Positions 9,101 through 18,905 of a stretch of 48,824 nt of DNA are shown here, piece after piece. The notes under the pieces were generated by a model. It had not been told where the DNA came from. It searched no databases and worked only from the letters and a program-made list of their open reading frames with translations. Both the position numbers and the translations under genes were made by a program. Numbering within the stretch: position 1 is the stretch's first letter; the number at the start of each line of letters is the position of its first letter. Origin of the DNA: a virus; the IMG/VR virus record IMGVR_UViG_3300020578_000124, positions 1 to 48,824 of that record; one strand, given 5' to 3'.

Positions 9101-12100
9101 CAAACACATTATTGACCCATTTCACAAGATTTTCTCTGGCTGTTCTCACATGTTTTATCACAGTTTGTCTTGGTGTTATGTCTAGACCAAATTTTCTCGA
9201 TCCCTGCAATTCTGGATCAGGTACTTTTCTATCTGCTAGATCTCTGGCCACTAGACTGTCTATGATTTTGTTTTCTATTCTTGGCGGAATAATGATGTCC
9301 CTAGATCCTTCCTGAATCAATACAAAGTCGGAATGTATGATGTTTTCAGTCATGTGTCGTTTTGATGACACATGTAGTATACTGTCTCTGGCTTTGATGA
9401 ATTGACCTATGTTGTACAGTCCCAAACTGTTTTGTTTGTAGACCACCATGTAAGGAATATTTTGATTTTTAGGCCTAAAAATCATATCTTCCAGCACTAC
9501 CACACTGTGACGTTTGCGAGAATTGGTGATGCTGCGTTTTCCTCTCACCCAGTAAAAATATCTGCTCACAAAAGCATTGGTGCTGGGATCCACATACACT
9601 GATTCACTATAAGCTCTGTTATCGACATACAGCGGCACACCATCTTGATTGTTGGCTTGGTACAATGAGGGCAAGAATTCACTTTCTATCCACTCATAAA
9701 CTTCAATTGTGGAACCGGGAAACAACTCAGCCCAATGATTGGCTCTATAATCTAATTCACCTTGTTCATAATGAATGTATCTGCAACTGTCCATGTTCCA
9801 CCAATAGGTGCCCACTTGTTCTTGTGCCCAATATGACAATTCATCTATGGGCAAATTCATGTCTTGAGTGATATTTCTCACACCGCTGCGATATCTGGCA
9901 GGATCAATGCTGGTGGTGTAATCTAGATCTTGTTGAGCCTGACCCAATATTCTGCCTTTGGCTGGATCTAACATATCCAATTTGGTGAGAAATTTTTGAT
10001 CGGCTTGAGAAAACAAATAGAGATTGTTCACACTGTTTATGTCTACTATGAAATCTTGAGTCCTCACAGGAAAAAAATCATACTCAGGAGATAACACGGG
10101 TTCAATTTTATCGGTATAAACACGCACATTACCAGAAAGATAGATTTTAGTAGAATCATAATTCTGCGGCACTGACACAATTATATATACAAGAGATTCG
10201 TTTTGTTCCACTGAACTCACGCAAAATGTCATGTCATTGCCTGCAGAAAACTCAGTTTCGCCTCTGTCTGCAAAAACCACACAATCTTTTACATCAGTGG
10301 TGGTGCTGAGAAAAGATTTCTCAGCAGTAAGATGCCTTTCGAAACTAGGTCTGTTTTGATCTAGATCAGTGAAGAAAGCTGCTCGTAACTGTGCGTTTGA
10401 CAGAGAAAAATTGTTGACCAAGGCATAATTGGTCCAACGAGCCAATTCAGATGTGTTGGCTGTGCTGTAGAGACCAAATCTCACTAGATTTTTGGTTCCT
10501 TGAGAGTAACTGAATGATCTGTTACTGATGAAAAGATCTATGATGTTTTGAGCCTTTTGTTCAAAGACTGTGGCATTTTTATTGTATATCACACTGTATT
10601 TGGCAGCGAATTCTTGAAAGGTCCAACAAGTCTCGGCATTGCAATCTTTAGATACCACACTGTACACCAAAGACAGACTTTCCTCAGTTGTTTTGATTAA
10701 ATCATAATCCAATCTACGCAACTTGGGCCTGTACACCGACCAAGTTTCACACACAGTGTCACTGGCATCAACATAAAGCAAATCTCTATTATCATCTAGA
10801 TCTTCCCATGTCATGTTGTTTGCAGTGACATAAATCAAAGAATCTTGATCTGTGGGCTGTTCAATGGAATAAATCAACGTTTCTGTCATGCCCTGTGTCA
10901 TCACAGCTAACCTTATGGTGTCCCCTGCTGTTGTGGTTGAAAAAACTGCTGTATTACCAAAATTCCTGTATCTAAACAGTGCGCATCCTTGAATATCTTT
11001 GGTGTAATCATCAAAGAATTTATTATTTGTGAGACTTCTGGTCAAATCAATTGGATCGGTCATGTTGTTGTAAAATTCATTTCTCAAAGACAATGTAGTG
11101 ATGTATCTGTCTGTGCTCAAGGCATGGTCAACCCACATGGCTAGACTATCTGGGTCAACTGTGCGACTTAAACCATATCTTATGGTGTTTGCATTGTCTA
11201 TGACCACATTAAAAGCTCTATTGGATTGATACAGTGGCAATAGATCATGAGCCTTGGCTTGAAAATCAATCACAGTGCGACCATACAAGGGTGCCCAACG
11301 TCTGGCAAAGTCATACACAGACAAACAAGAATCAGCACCATCTAAAGCCAGCACACTATAGAAGTATCGGTCATTCCAGGCTCTTTTGGGTTTGTGTGTG
11401 ATAAGATCAGTATAACGTGTAAACCTCAGCTTGATAAAATCAAACAGTTGTCCTCGAATGCCAGTTAACTTTGCATTGGTCAAATTTTGAATTTGCTGAG
11501 TATCTGCCAACACAGAAAAGGTCTTGTCTGTGGTGTTTACCACCAGATAAAACCCATCAACTCTGGTGTCTATTCCTCGCACAGCCACCAAATCATTTCT
11601 TTTCAACTGGTGCACGTGAGACATGCTGAATCGCATTCTATTGGCAGTGTCTAGATCTACAGCAGTGATAGAGTTTGTGACATATTGAGTTGCGCAATAG
11701 ACCTGCCAACTTTTATTAAAATCCTTGGCAACCCATAATTTGAATCCTGTGTACAAGCTGTTTTGTATGGTCAATGATCTGTAATTTTGTATGTCGAAAA
11801 ATCTAAAATCCACTTCATCAACTCTGGGATAACCCGCAGAGTGCAGATCATCCTCATAGTATCTATGATGACTTTTCACACTGTCCTTGATCACTTGTGA
11901 TACCACTGGGGCCAATACTTTGTCAACTAACGCAGTGTATCCAGCTTGCGTGGGATGAACGCCGTCAATGTCCAAATATGCTTTCCAGTTTTTGATCACA
12001 TCAGCACTGGCCAAGTAATCACCGTATTCATCGGCTACATCACGCATGACATTGACATACTCTTTCAACGTGAATGATGTGGTCAATGCCCAAGTGGCCA

Positions 12101-15100
12101 CTGTGGTATCAACTTCAGTGGGCGTTAACCACACAATCTTTTTGTGCATGGGCAGTCGTTGTCTCAGCAGTGACAAATTTGATCTATAAACTGAAAGAGG
12201 AATATTTGATCTAGCATCATTGTGACCATGATTTATGATCACAATATCGGCTTCAATGTCATCTGGCCAGGTAGCGTTTACCCCATCCGATCCGGTCAAC
12301 AGTTGCCCCGATGTGCTGCCAGTCACAGATCTAGTGGTCACCGTAACATCATATCTGGAGCTCAGAGCCAAATATAACAAATGATCTGGTGGCAACGGCA
12401 CTCGTCCGTCGGTTTTATTAAACCTGCAGGCTAAAACTTGTTCAAGTCCTGATCTGGCATTGGGATTGTCATTATACAACACTTCTTCTATGCTGTAGAT
12501 TAGAGGTTCATCAATGGGCGCCGACACTGAGAAATCACATCTGGTATCAAAAAACACAGAAAATTCTGTGCCGGGACTGGTTAAAATTATACCGTACTCA
12601 AAGACATTCTGTGCTAGTTTGCCGCAAAGAATGCCATCACCAAAAATTTCCACACGCTGTTTGGCGACCACACAGTTAGAACGATTTAAGAAAATTTTTG
12701 AATCATAATCTAAAGTTTTGAAATATAAGTGATTGGGGTTTACGGTGACAAACAATTTATCAGCTGATTTGACTCCAGCAGGTAAAAATACCAAGTTTAT
12801 GGGATTTGTGTTGTACACTGACTCTGAAATTAATAATGACAGTTCGGGATTGGCATCGATGGCGCCATACTCACCAATCCTGGCAGCCCATTCTTCATAA
12901 AGTGTGATGTTTGTGAGTTCGCCATCAAAGATTCCTCTACTCATCACATCAACACTGCGCCTGGTACCTTTGTCCTTGATGAATCCTTGATAAAATTTGC
13001 TTTGTGATGTGAAATCCATACCAAGATTTTCCAAGTACGGTCTACTTCTGTGACCTATGATGGCAGTGCTGAATTTGGCAAATGTCTCATTACTGGGAGG
13101 TTTGTCTATGTCGTATATGTTTTCAAACATTTTAGAACTGAAAGCCAGATTTGGCAACAGTCCTGCCAGTATGGGCCTATCCAATGGACTCCATTTGGAA
13201 AACATAAAGGTGTCTGTGGCAGGCTGAAATTCCAAGGCTGTGTAAACTTTGTCTTTATAACTTACTATTTGACCTCTACGATAGTCTTTACCACTCTTCC
13301 AGAAATCAATTTGTTTTTGTTGCAGCACAAACCCCGAGGGTGTGAGTTCTCCGTCCCAGTCTGCAGTACGTTGACCCATGAGCTTGACACGATATTGTCT
13401 GTTGCCCACTTCAGACTTGTATATCACATCATTAAACACTGTGGTGTTGTCTAAAATCAACACATGTTCAAACTGAATCAAGTTCAAGTCAGCAAAAGCA
13501 ATGGTGGCTCCGGTAATGGTGGAAATTTTTGTTCGGCCATTGTCACGCAAAAACACCAATTCTGTGTTTTTAAATGTGTTAAAATTTACACCCATGACTC
13601 TAGAATCGTATACGGTGCCTGTGTTCCAACCTTGACTATTCACACTGTCCACCACACTGTTTGTGCTGACTATGTCGAGGTCATTTTTCACAGGACTCAA
13701 TATCAAAACACTGTTTTCGGGCCAACCCTGCACATTCCAAGTCAATAATTCTTGTATTGATAATTCCCAATTTAGAGCCTGTGCCAGCTCAGTGTCGTAT
13801 CTGTCAAACTCAAAACCTTGACTGATTAAGAACCTTTGATAACCAATGATGAAATCACTGAGTTGTTGTAAAGTGTTGAATTCAAAACCATAGTTAACTG
13901 TATATTTTTGTAAAAGAAATCCACGATAGATCACCACAGTTTGATCCATCACAGACAAGGTATACACATCACTGGCAGGATCATTGGGTATTATGGTGAA
14001 AAAGGGAAATTTTGGATCGTATCCAGACACCGACCATCCCAAATTGGTTTTTTGTACTATGACCGCACTATAAGTTATTCTAGTAATGGGCACAGAACGA
14101 TGCAAGTGCAATTGGTAATTTTCATCAGGTATGGTGATTGAATTATTTAAACTGCCGGGTGTGAATTGCTGTGCTTGCACTGTGAGAAATTTTTTATCAG
14201 AAAAGCCTGCCATGGCATAACTTAATTTGATGTCGGCCGCTGCCACCTGTGATGATATCACAGTGTTTGGTTCCAGACCCTGATGCACACAGTAATTAAA
14301 AATCCAATTGGTATAACCTAGAGCACTGACATAGTCCGAATCAAGAGACTGTCCATTAAATTTAGTGTCTTTAAATGAAATTCTAGTTTTAGACTCACTG
14401 TTTGTGAATTGTCTAAAATTTGAAAGGCTTTTGAGCACAATATCTATATTATAGCTTGCAGAGTCAGCTTGAATACTGAAATATCTTGCAGGTTTCATCA
14501 AGGCCATGGCTCTTATCAAGGCAAATGGATACTCGCTGCTGCGAAACCAAGCCGATTCCACAGGGCCACCATCACCCACTTTCCAGCTGCGAGCAAATGT
14601 TTCCGAATTGTAATTTCTCACTATCAATGACAAGGGACTGATCAGCTGCCCGCTGCTGTTCACTGGCACGTAAGAATTGAAATTTGATCTAGCATACACT
14701 GTGTCAATCACAGTTGGGGCAGACGGATTAGAAACTAGACCCGACACACAGGCCAAGATCAAAGCTGTTCTTTGAACTGTAACAGTCCAACTGTAGTGAC
14801 TATCCCACCACACAGGCTTGACACTGTGTCCTAGCATTTCCCAAGGATGTGTGTGTGGTCTATCTGTGTCGTAGAAATATCTGTATATGGCTCTCCAGAA
14901 ACCCGGTAAATTTTCTTGATCGGGGCCTAAAGATCTAGAATAATTATAAGTGAATTGATCATTGCTGGCAAAGGCCTGATTAGATATGTAATCTACCTGT
15001 CCCTGACCTGCCCACTTTAAAAAATCATTAGAAAAAATTCTAACAAATTCATCTCTGCTATATTCGGTGTTTCTAAAAAAACCAGGCATGTATCGATGAT

Positions 15101-18100
15101 TATTAAATCTTTGAGAATCGTAATTTACTTTGATATTATTGTATATTCTCAGTTCTAATTCTAAAATGATTTGATCTCTTGCATCATTGTAAGCTGGAAT
15201 TAAACTGCCATCATGTCCTTGGATGACCCAAGTTGGAGTTCTATAAGTGTTGTCCAGATATCTCATGGGCAAAAATTTGGGGAACAAGGCCAACTTGGTG
15301 GGAGTTTCTGGTATGAATGAAGATTTAGTGTTACTGTATTCTTTGATGGTGATCACATCTGAAGGAACCACAGTGGTCAACTGAACACAACTGGGACACT
15401 GAGAATTTGATATGAATTCATAATCTATGCCACGGATCAGCAGTTGATCGTTTTTATAGATCAACACAGCGTGATTACTGGCCAGATAATTTACTTTGTG
15501 CCAATTAGACACAGAAAAAGTGTTACCTGAGGCAATTTTAATTTGTCGTAGAACATGATCAGTACCTGTGGCCACCATGTCAGAATGGTACCATGGAGAT
15601 TGATTATTTTTCACCTGATTGATTTTGGACAATATTCTATCCACAGCCGTGGCTGGATCAAAAAGATTAAGATCTTTAAAAGATTCCATGGTTTCCACAA
15701 ATCTGTTTTTGAATTTAGAATATTCTTTTCTGGCAAAGTCCAGACTGTCCATGAAGGTCAAATTTCTATCGAACAAAAACCACATGGCCAAAGGCAGAGC
15801 ACCGCTGTGTTGTAGCAAAGTACCCGACACAGTGCTGTATTCTAAATCTCTAAGATTATTATTGTATAAAATATCTCCTATGAGACCTTGAACATTTTCG
15901 CCAATTTTTATCACATGATTTCTCAATTGCCCCAGACTGATTTCTGAAATTTGTTTGTTTTCCGGATTGAATTCCAAGTTCACAGGAATTTGATAATGGC
16001 CCGATTTAGACACTTTATCACTGAAAATCAAAACATCTATTTTATCACCTGATTTGATACTGGTTGATGATGACAGTGTTATCTTGGTGCCACTGTCACT
16101 GATGTTGGCAGTGTAGGCCACACTGAGGTCAGCGTTTATTCTGTTGTGAAATTTATTGTTCACGAACACCTTGATGTTGGGAGGATCTGTTAAAGATGAT
16201 TGTGACACCAGAGCCGGCACATCTATGGTCATGAGATTGGCAGTGCCATTATGAATTCCAGTGAACAACTGATATTGTCGTGTGTTTGACCCCACAGTGT
16301 TCCAATTTGTCAAGACATTGCCTAGCATGCTGTTGTCTACCCAACGACTGATATAACCCACCGAAACTGGCAGCTTTACCGAGTTGATGTTATCGGGTTT
16401 GTACATGAATGTGTCTGTGATATAGTTATTTTCAAAATTAATATCACCAATAAAATCGCCAACACCAGTATAGTCAAGTCCAAATCCCAGCACAGAATCC
16501 AGAACAGTGGCATCCACTTTGTAAGAAAAAAGTTTTGAACCGGCAAAATTACTGGCAGAATAAGCTGTGGCCAGACTGATTTCGTTTTTATCGACTATGT
16601 CAAACAATGGAGGTTGATTGAGCTGAGTTTTTCTTTGGCATCGTTGCCACACACCATTGGTGTTATACACGAAAGTATGACCCGAATTATGACCAGACAA
16701 ACACACCACTGTGTTCAATTGTTGCGCAGTGGTGATCTCAACTAATTCTATCACACTGTGTTTGTTTCTCACTCCAGATATACCACTGATCCTTGGCACC
16801 GAATCTGTGAATTCCAGTTCAGTGTCGCCCATGATTCTTAAAACTTTTCCTATGTAGGTATTATCTGATAAAAACAATTGATCGCCCACTTGGACTTCAG
16901 TCTTGAACTTTGTGCCTGTGCCTATGGCAAATTTTTGTCTCACTATGCCGACAGTTCCGGACAATGTGGGGTCATTGACTGTTAATTGCCTAGGAATTAA
17001 ATTTTTAGCTGAAACACTGTAAATTTTGCTGGCAATATTGGGGTCAGCATCACTGGCAAACACCACAGTGTCATTTATGTCTATGTCAATGTTCAGAGTC
17101 TGTTGAATATATCTAAAAGTTTTTGTAAACAAAATTGATATATTGAAATCTTGTATATTTCCTGCTTGTACAACTTTAAAACCTTTTTCAAAAAACTTAT
17201 TCACCGGCGACAAAAACTTTTTACCTGAATTAAACAGTTTGAGATCGGGTTTGAATTCAATAATGGGCCTTTTGGCTGCGTTTTTTTGGTCTATGGTCGG
17301 AGTCACACCATTCAGTGTGGCGGCTTGTTTAATCACATCAATGTGTGTCCAACGATTTATTCTAGCCCAGGCATTGAGATCAATGCCTGCTCGATCACAC
17401 ACTATGTAATCAGGTGTGAGTGATCCGGAAAAAGTCTCATCATAAAGACCTTGATCATAATTAACAAAATCAAAAGGCACACCTGCTTGTGGTGCAATCA
17501 CTTCCGGAGACACCAATTGGCTCCAATCCACTAATTTGATAGCTTTGCCCACACCTTCTATGACAAATGTTCTGTTTCTATACTGTGGAGGATTAATGGT
17601 GTCGTCAAATTTAATTTTCAATCCTGATGTGAATTTGACACCATCAGGACTGGTATAGTTGACTTTGTTAAGAATATCTGTGGTGACATTGGCAGCAATT
17701 GGCACAGAGTCCACTAATTTTATTTTTCCACATATGCCCTGTGTGTCGTTTTGATAATAAAGTGTGGACAAGGGAGCAGTTAATGAGTCTGCTATTTCAA
17801 ATTTACCCTGAGTGTTAACCACATACTCACGTCCGCGTAGATGACCGCGTTGAACTGTAAATCTTGTGCCCGGTGCTATTTTTCTCACAAAATTAAGACG
17901 AGTGCGAACTTGTGCTGTGCTAGGATCGGTGTATAATTTTATTTGCCAAAGACCTCTCCTACGATCACTGGCCACCACTGTACCGGTGCTGTCTGTCCAA
18001 TCTGCAGATAGATCACTGCTTTGCACAAACACCACATAAACATCATTGGGATATAGCACCTGACCAGAAAAAGTTGTGCTGCCCTGCGTGAAAATTCTAT

Positions 18101-18893
18101 TATCTATGTCCGTGAATCTTTCGGTGAGAGCAAGATCCACTGTGCCAATAAAAGGAGATGTCACGATACCATTTTGTTCATGACCTTGGGGCACAGAGAA
18201 GATTATGGTGTTGGTGCCATTGTTTGTGACTCCAAAAATGTTTCTAGTGCTACTGCCCGGTGCATAATCTTTTATTCCATCTGATCCGGGTTCAGTTTGT
18301 ATGAACAGATTTCCAACACCTGTACCTATGTTGAAAGTGTAAGTTTCCCCACGCCGTAATACCAGCTCGGGATTCAGTGTGGTGCCGGTTTGATTGGTAA
18401 CGATATTGGCAGATTGATAGGTGATGTTTATGATATTGCTGAGGAAATTGGTCTTATTGCTGATCAAGACTTCTTGAGGACCAGTGGGTAACCAATAGTA
18501 TTGGCTGTAATTAACAAGTTTATCTAAATTTATTTGTGGATCAAACACATAGTATTCAGATTCAAACAAACGCTGTGCATTGTCTGTGATTCCACCGTGA
18601 TATCTGATTATGTCAAGCAAATTATTGTAATTAGCGTAAGTGGAAACAATGGTGTTTCCCATGATCACAAATGAAGGTTCTAGTTGATAATTTTGTCTAT
18701 TGGCTGTGGGTTCTATGACATAAGTGATGTCCGGATTCACAGTGGGGCCGAACTGACGACCCACATAACCATTTACGTCTCTGAGCCTGGGTTCATTTAC
18801 CAGATTATCCAGAGTGCTGCCGAGAAACTTTTTATTGGTGTCAGTTTGAAATACAGCAGGCAGTAAATCAAAAGTTTTTCTTTGTAGAGCCAT
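6171..18893 (-). CDS. Giant baseplate-region virion protein, 4240 aa
   Basis: One uninterrupted frame of 12.7 kb directly after gp6 (13 bases apart), where T4 has gp7 and gp8, so a baseplate/adsorption role is inferred. Visible modules: residues ~172-255 a cupredoxin-like fold lacking copper ligands; ~1855-1895 a chitin-binding-like stretch (DYRRGQIVSYKDKVYTALE); ~2080-2330 an SGNH/GDSL-hydrolase-like domain with FGDG, SVTGSTSG, NHGHND and DGVHPT; ~2525-2640 and ~2757-2871 two diverged copies of a DUF4214-like module; C-terminus with NGERVIYYT and RRGVGG, as in phage surface domains. The catalytic Ser position of the SGNH domain is Gly, so hydrolysis is doubtful. Far longer than T4 gp7 (1032 aa). 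The start ATG at 18893 fits; the domain borders are estimates. Confidence 0.85.
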   Translation of the reverse strand: MALQRKTFDLLPAVFQTDTNKKFLGSTLDNLVNEPRLRDVNGYVGRQFGPTVNPDITYVIEPTANRQNYQLEPSFVIMGNTIVSTYANYNNLLDIIRYHGGITDNAQRLFESEYYVFDPQINLDKLVNYSQYYWLPTGPQEVLISNKTNFLSNIINITYQSANIVTNQTGTTLNPELVLRRGETYTFNIGTGVGNLFIQTEPGSDGIKDYAPGSSTRNIFGVTNNGTNTIIFSVPQGHEQNGIVTSPFIGTVDLALTERFTDIDNRIFTQGSTTFSGQVLYPNDVYVVFVQSSDLSADWTDSTGTVVASDRRRGLWQIKLYTDPSTAQVRTRLNFVRKIAPGTRFTVQRGHLRGREYVVNTQGKFEIADSLTAPLSTLYYQNDTQGICGKIKLVDSVPIAANVTTDILNKVNYTSPDGVKFTSGLKIKFDDTINPPQYRNRTFVIEGVGKAIKLVDWSQLVSPEVIAPQAGVPFDFVNYDQGLYDETFSGSLTPDYIVCDRAGIDLNAWARINRWTHIDVIKQAATLNGVTPTIDQKNAAKRPIIEFKPDLKLFNSGKKFLSPVNKFFEKGFKVVQAGNIQDFNISILFTKTFRYIQQTLNIDIDINDTVVFASDADPNIASKIYSVSAKNLIPRQLTVNDPTLSGTVGIVRQKFAIGTGTKFKTEVQVGDQLFLSDNTYIGKVLRIMGDTELEFTDSVPRISGISGVRNKHSVIELVEITTAQQLNTVVCLSGHNSGHTFVYNTNGVWQRCQRKTQLNQPPLFDIVDKNEISLATAYSASNFAGSKLFSYKVDATVLDSVLGFGLDYTGVGDFIGDINFENNYITDTFMYKPDNINSVKLPVSVGYISRWVDNSMLGNVLTNWNTVGSNTRQYQLFTGIHNGTANLMTIDVPALVSQSSLTDPPNIKVFVNNKFHNRINADLSVAYTANISDSGTKITLSSSTSIKSGDKIDVLIFSDKVSKSGHYQIPVNLEFNPENKQISEISLGQLRNHVIKIGENVQGLIGDILYNNNLRDLEYSTVSGTLLQHSGALPLAMWFLFDRNLTFMDSLDFARKEYSKFKNRFVETMESFKDLNLFDPATAVDRILSKINQVKNNQSPWYHSDMVATGTDHVLRQIKIASGNTFSVSNWHKVNYLASNHAVLIYKNDQLLIRGIDYEFISNSQCPSCVQLTTVVPSDVITIKEYSNTKSSFIPETPTKLALFPKFLPMRYLDNTYRTPTWVIQGHDGSLIPAYNDARDQIILELELRIYNNIKVNYDSQRFNNHRYMPGFFRNTEYSRDEFVRIFSNDFLKWAGQGQVDYISNQAFASNDQFTYNYSRSLGPDQENLPGFWRAIYRYFYDTDRPHTHPWEMLGHSVKPVWWDSHYSWTVTVQRTALILACVSGLVSNPSAPTVIDTVYARSNFNSYVPVNSSGQLISPLSLIVRNYNSETFARSWKVGDGGPVESAWFRSSEYPFALIRAMALMKPARYFSIQADSASYNIDIVLKSLSNFRQFTNSESKTRISFKDTKFNGQSLDSDYVSALGYTNWIFNYCVHQGLEPNTVISSQVAAADIKLSYAMAGFSDKKFLTVQAQQFTPGSLNNSITIPDENYQLHLHRSVPITRITYSAVIVQKTNLGWSVSGYDPKFPFFTIIPNDPASDVYTLSVMDQTVVIYRGFLLQKYTVNYGFEFNTLQQLSDFIIGYQRFLISQGFEFDRYDTELAQALNWELSIQELLTWNVQGWPENSVLILSPVKNDLDIVSTNSVVDSVNSQGWNTGTVYDSRVMGVNFNTFKNTELVFLRDNGRTKISTITGATIAFADLNLIQFEHVLILDNTTVFNDVIYKSEVGNRQYRVKLMGQRTADWDGELTPSGFVLQQKQIDFWKSGKDYRRGQIVSYKDKVYTALEFQPATDTFMFSKWSPLDRPILAGLLPNLAFSSKMFENIYDIDKPPSNETFAKFSTAIIGHRSRPYLENLGMDFTSQSKFYQGFIKDKGTRRSVDVMSRGIFDGELTNITLYEEWAARIGEYGAIDANPELSLLISESVYNTNPINLVFLPAGVKSADKLFVTVNPNHLYFKTLDYDSKIFLNRSNCVVAKQRVEIFGDGILCGKLAQNVFEYGIILTSPGTEFSVFFDTRCDFSVSAPIDEPLIYSIEEVLYNDNPNARSGLEQVLACRFNKTDGRVPLPPDHLLYLALSSRYDVTVTTRSVTGSTSGQLLTGSDGVNATWPDDIEADIVIINHGHNDARSNIPLSVYRSNLSLLRQRLPMHKKIVWLTPTEVDTTVATWALTTSFTLKEYVNVMRDVADEYGDYLASADVIKNWKAYLDIDGVHPTQAGYTALVDKVLAPVVSQVIKDSVKSHHRYYEDDLHSAGYPRVDEVDFRFFDIQNYRSLTIQNSLYTGFKLWVAKDFNKSWQVYCATQYVTNSITAVDLDTANRMRFSMSHVHQLKRNDLVAVRGIDTRVDGFYLVVNTTDKTFSVLADTQQIQNLTNAKLTGIRGQLFDFIKLRFTRYTDLITHKPKRAWNDRYFYSVLALDGADSCLSVYDFARRWAPLYGRTVIDFQAKAHDLLPLYQSNRAFNVVIDNANTIRYGLSRTVDPDSLAMWVDHALSTDRYITTLSLRNEFYNNMTDPIDLTRSLTNNKFFDDYTKDIQGCALFRYRNFGNTAVFSTTTAGDTIRLAVMTQGMTETLIYSIEQPTDQDSLIYVTANNMTWEDLDDNRDLLYVDASDTVCETWSVYRPKLRRLDYDLIKTTEESLSLVYSVVSKDCNAETCWTFQEFAAKYSVIYNKNATVFEQKAQNIIDLFISNRSFSYSQGTKNLVRFGLYSTANTSELARWTNYALVNNFSLSNAQLRAAFFTDLDQNRPSFERHLTAEKSFLSTTTDVKDCVVFADRGETEFSAGNDMTFCVSSVEQNESLVYIIVSVPQNYDSTKIYLSGNVRVYTDKIEPVLSPEYDFFPVRTQDFIVDINSVNNLYLFSQADQKFLTKLDMLDPAKGRILGQAQQDLDYTTSIDPARYRSGVRNITQDMNLPIDELSYWAQEQVGTYWWNMDSCRYIHYEQGELDYRANHWAELFPGSTIEVYEWIESEFLPSLYQANNQDGVPLYVDNRAYSESVYVDPSTNAFVSRYFYWVRGKRSITNSRKRHSVVVLEDMIFRPKNQNIPYMVVYKQNSLGLYNIGQFIKARDSILHVSSKRHMTENIIHSDFVLIQEGSRDIIIPPRIENKIIDSLVARDLADRKVPDPELQGSRKFGLDITPRQTVIKHVRTARENLVKWVNNVFATLPLAYRVFDKNRSISDNFFAKDDFPPKRTTPSQNPNSVYDMVVDTYADINVPIVGVNDSKTILVKQDENNGNYWTLYQKINSGSVIKNIFLRRQAFDVSKLWKFVNWYHPRFSDQTVPDHTVERFSDVYGLNLSDGDVVKVKNTLQTYPTQTQGTVTVQGKFELFEFYSDANRLRMRRVGLESGTLAIDFDFYKIYGYDTSALDTELFDFEPAIEMRYVLQGLRDDVFIEEHRYLYDSMFFYLIDYILSEQKYIDWFMKTSFISVVHSVGGLTQRPTLIKDKQQDFENFMMEAKPYRTKIRQYTLSYTRTDTVGVYLTDFDLPVVRDSNNGKFHVINGDDPVIDATFLNRFQFAAWKENNKFQISGIDLVTSGYGYFSCDKVTVSAPEVVIVRTDSHANTNVHATASVSSITGSIQKIQVDVPGTNYVTTPVVKIAGNGGTSVVDNEFVMYEVISRGTANTDPRSTSLRNSRTQTDIHTNSGTSPGGLVLHVIRFVDGRVMFSEFYQNTSNGVNLFNEDINQVGRDFLVVVAVAGTFDMSSSDLKQSLYRKGASEVILTGYQPGGAYILLGVTGAVQSQGIEIYSGSSANNTMSWATVRFKIQRGRFSAIESHPRLPVLSTAFGYPATPVVNQIYNYGDRSWRFTGTKWVNAKILSPNLVNRPESRRALAVARLSNHQLRKVRTVMRFDRTQYVSTVVDWLPDTGYPINTVLSYQNQAYVTKTNMPAAEKFNFAFVRLIGQDQPSASRNARHGFFDNANDRIMAFYLPTKDNDFIPKILDRLVTGVLGSWTRYNGTTKTIPLDTNLIGDRFGSTAGVSAGNISIIGGSFVDVKASHAPEELVPGIIFDAISIRTVTSQSPFQGHRLFIDMGNARVCTSFTSNTVTTLASDLNYTDTTIVVTDGGRLSEPNPGLLIPGVLEINGERVIYYTKAGNVLGQIRRGVGGTGTPNKHLSGSQVEDVSVPARSSINCDTP

Positions 18894-18905
18894 TTGTTCA
18901 CTAAC

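Noticed and set aside
13050-13454. Plus-strand ORF of 134 aa inside the giant gene
   Set aside because: Lies wholly opposite a continuous coding frame with no ribosome site or promoter; a shadow ORF.
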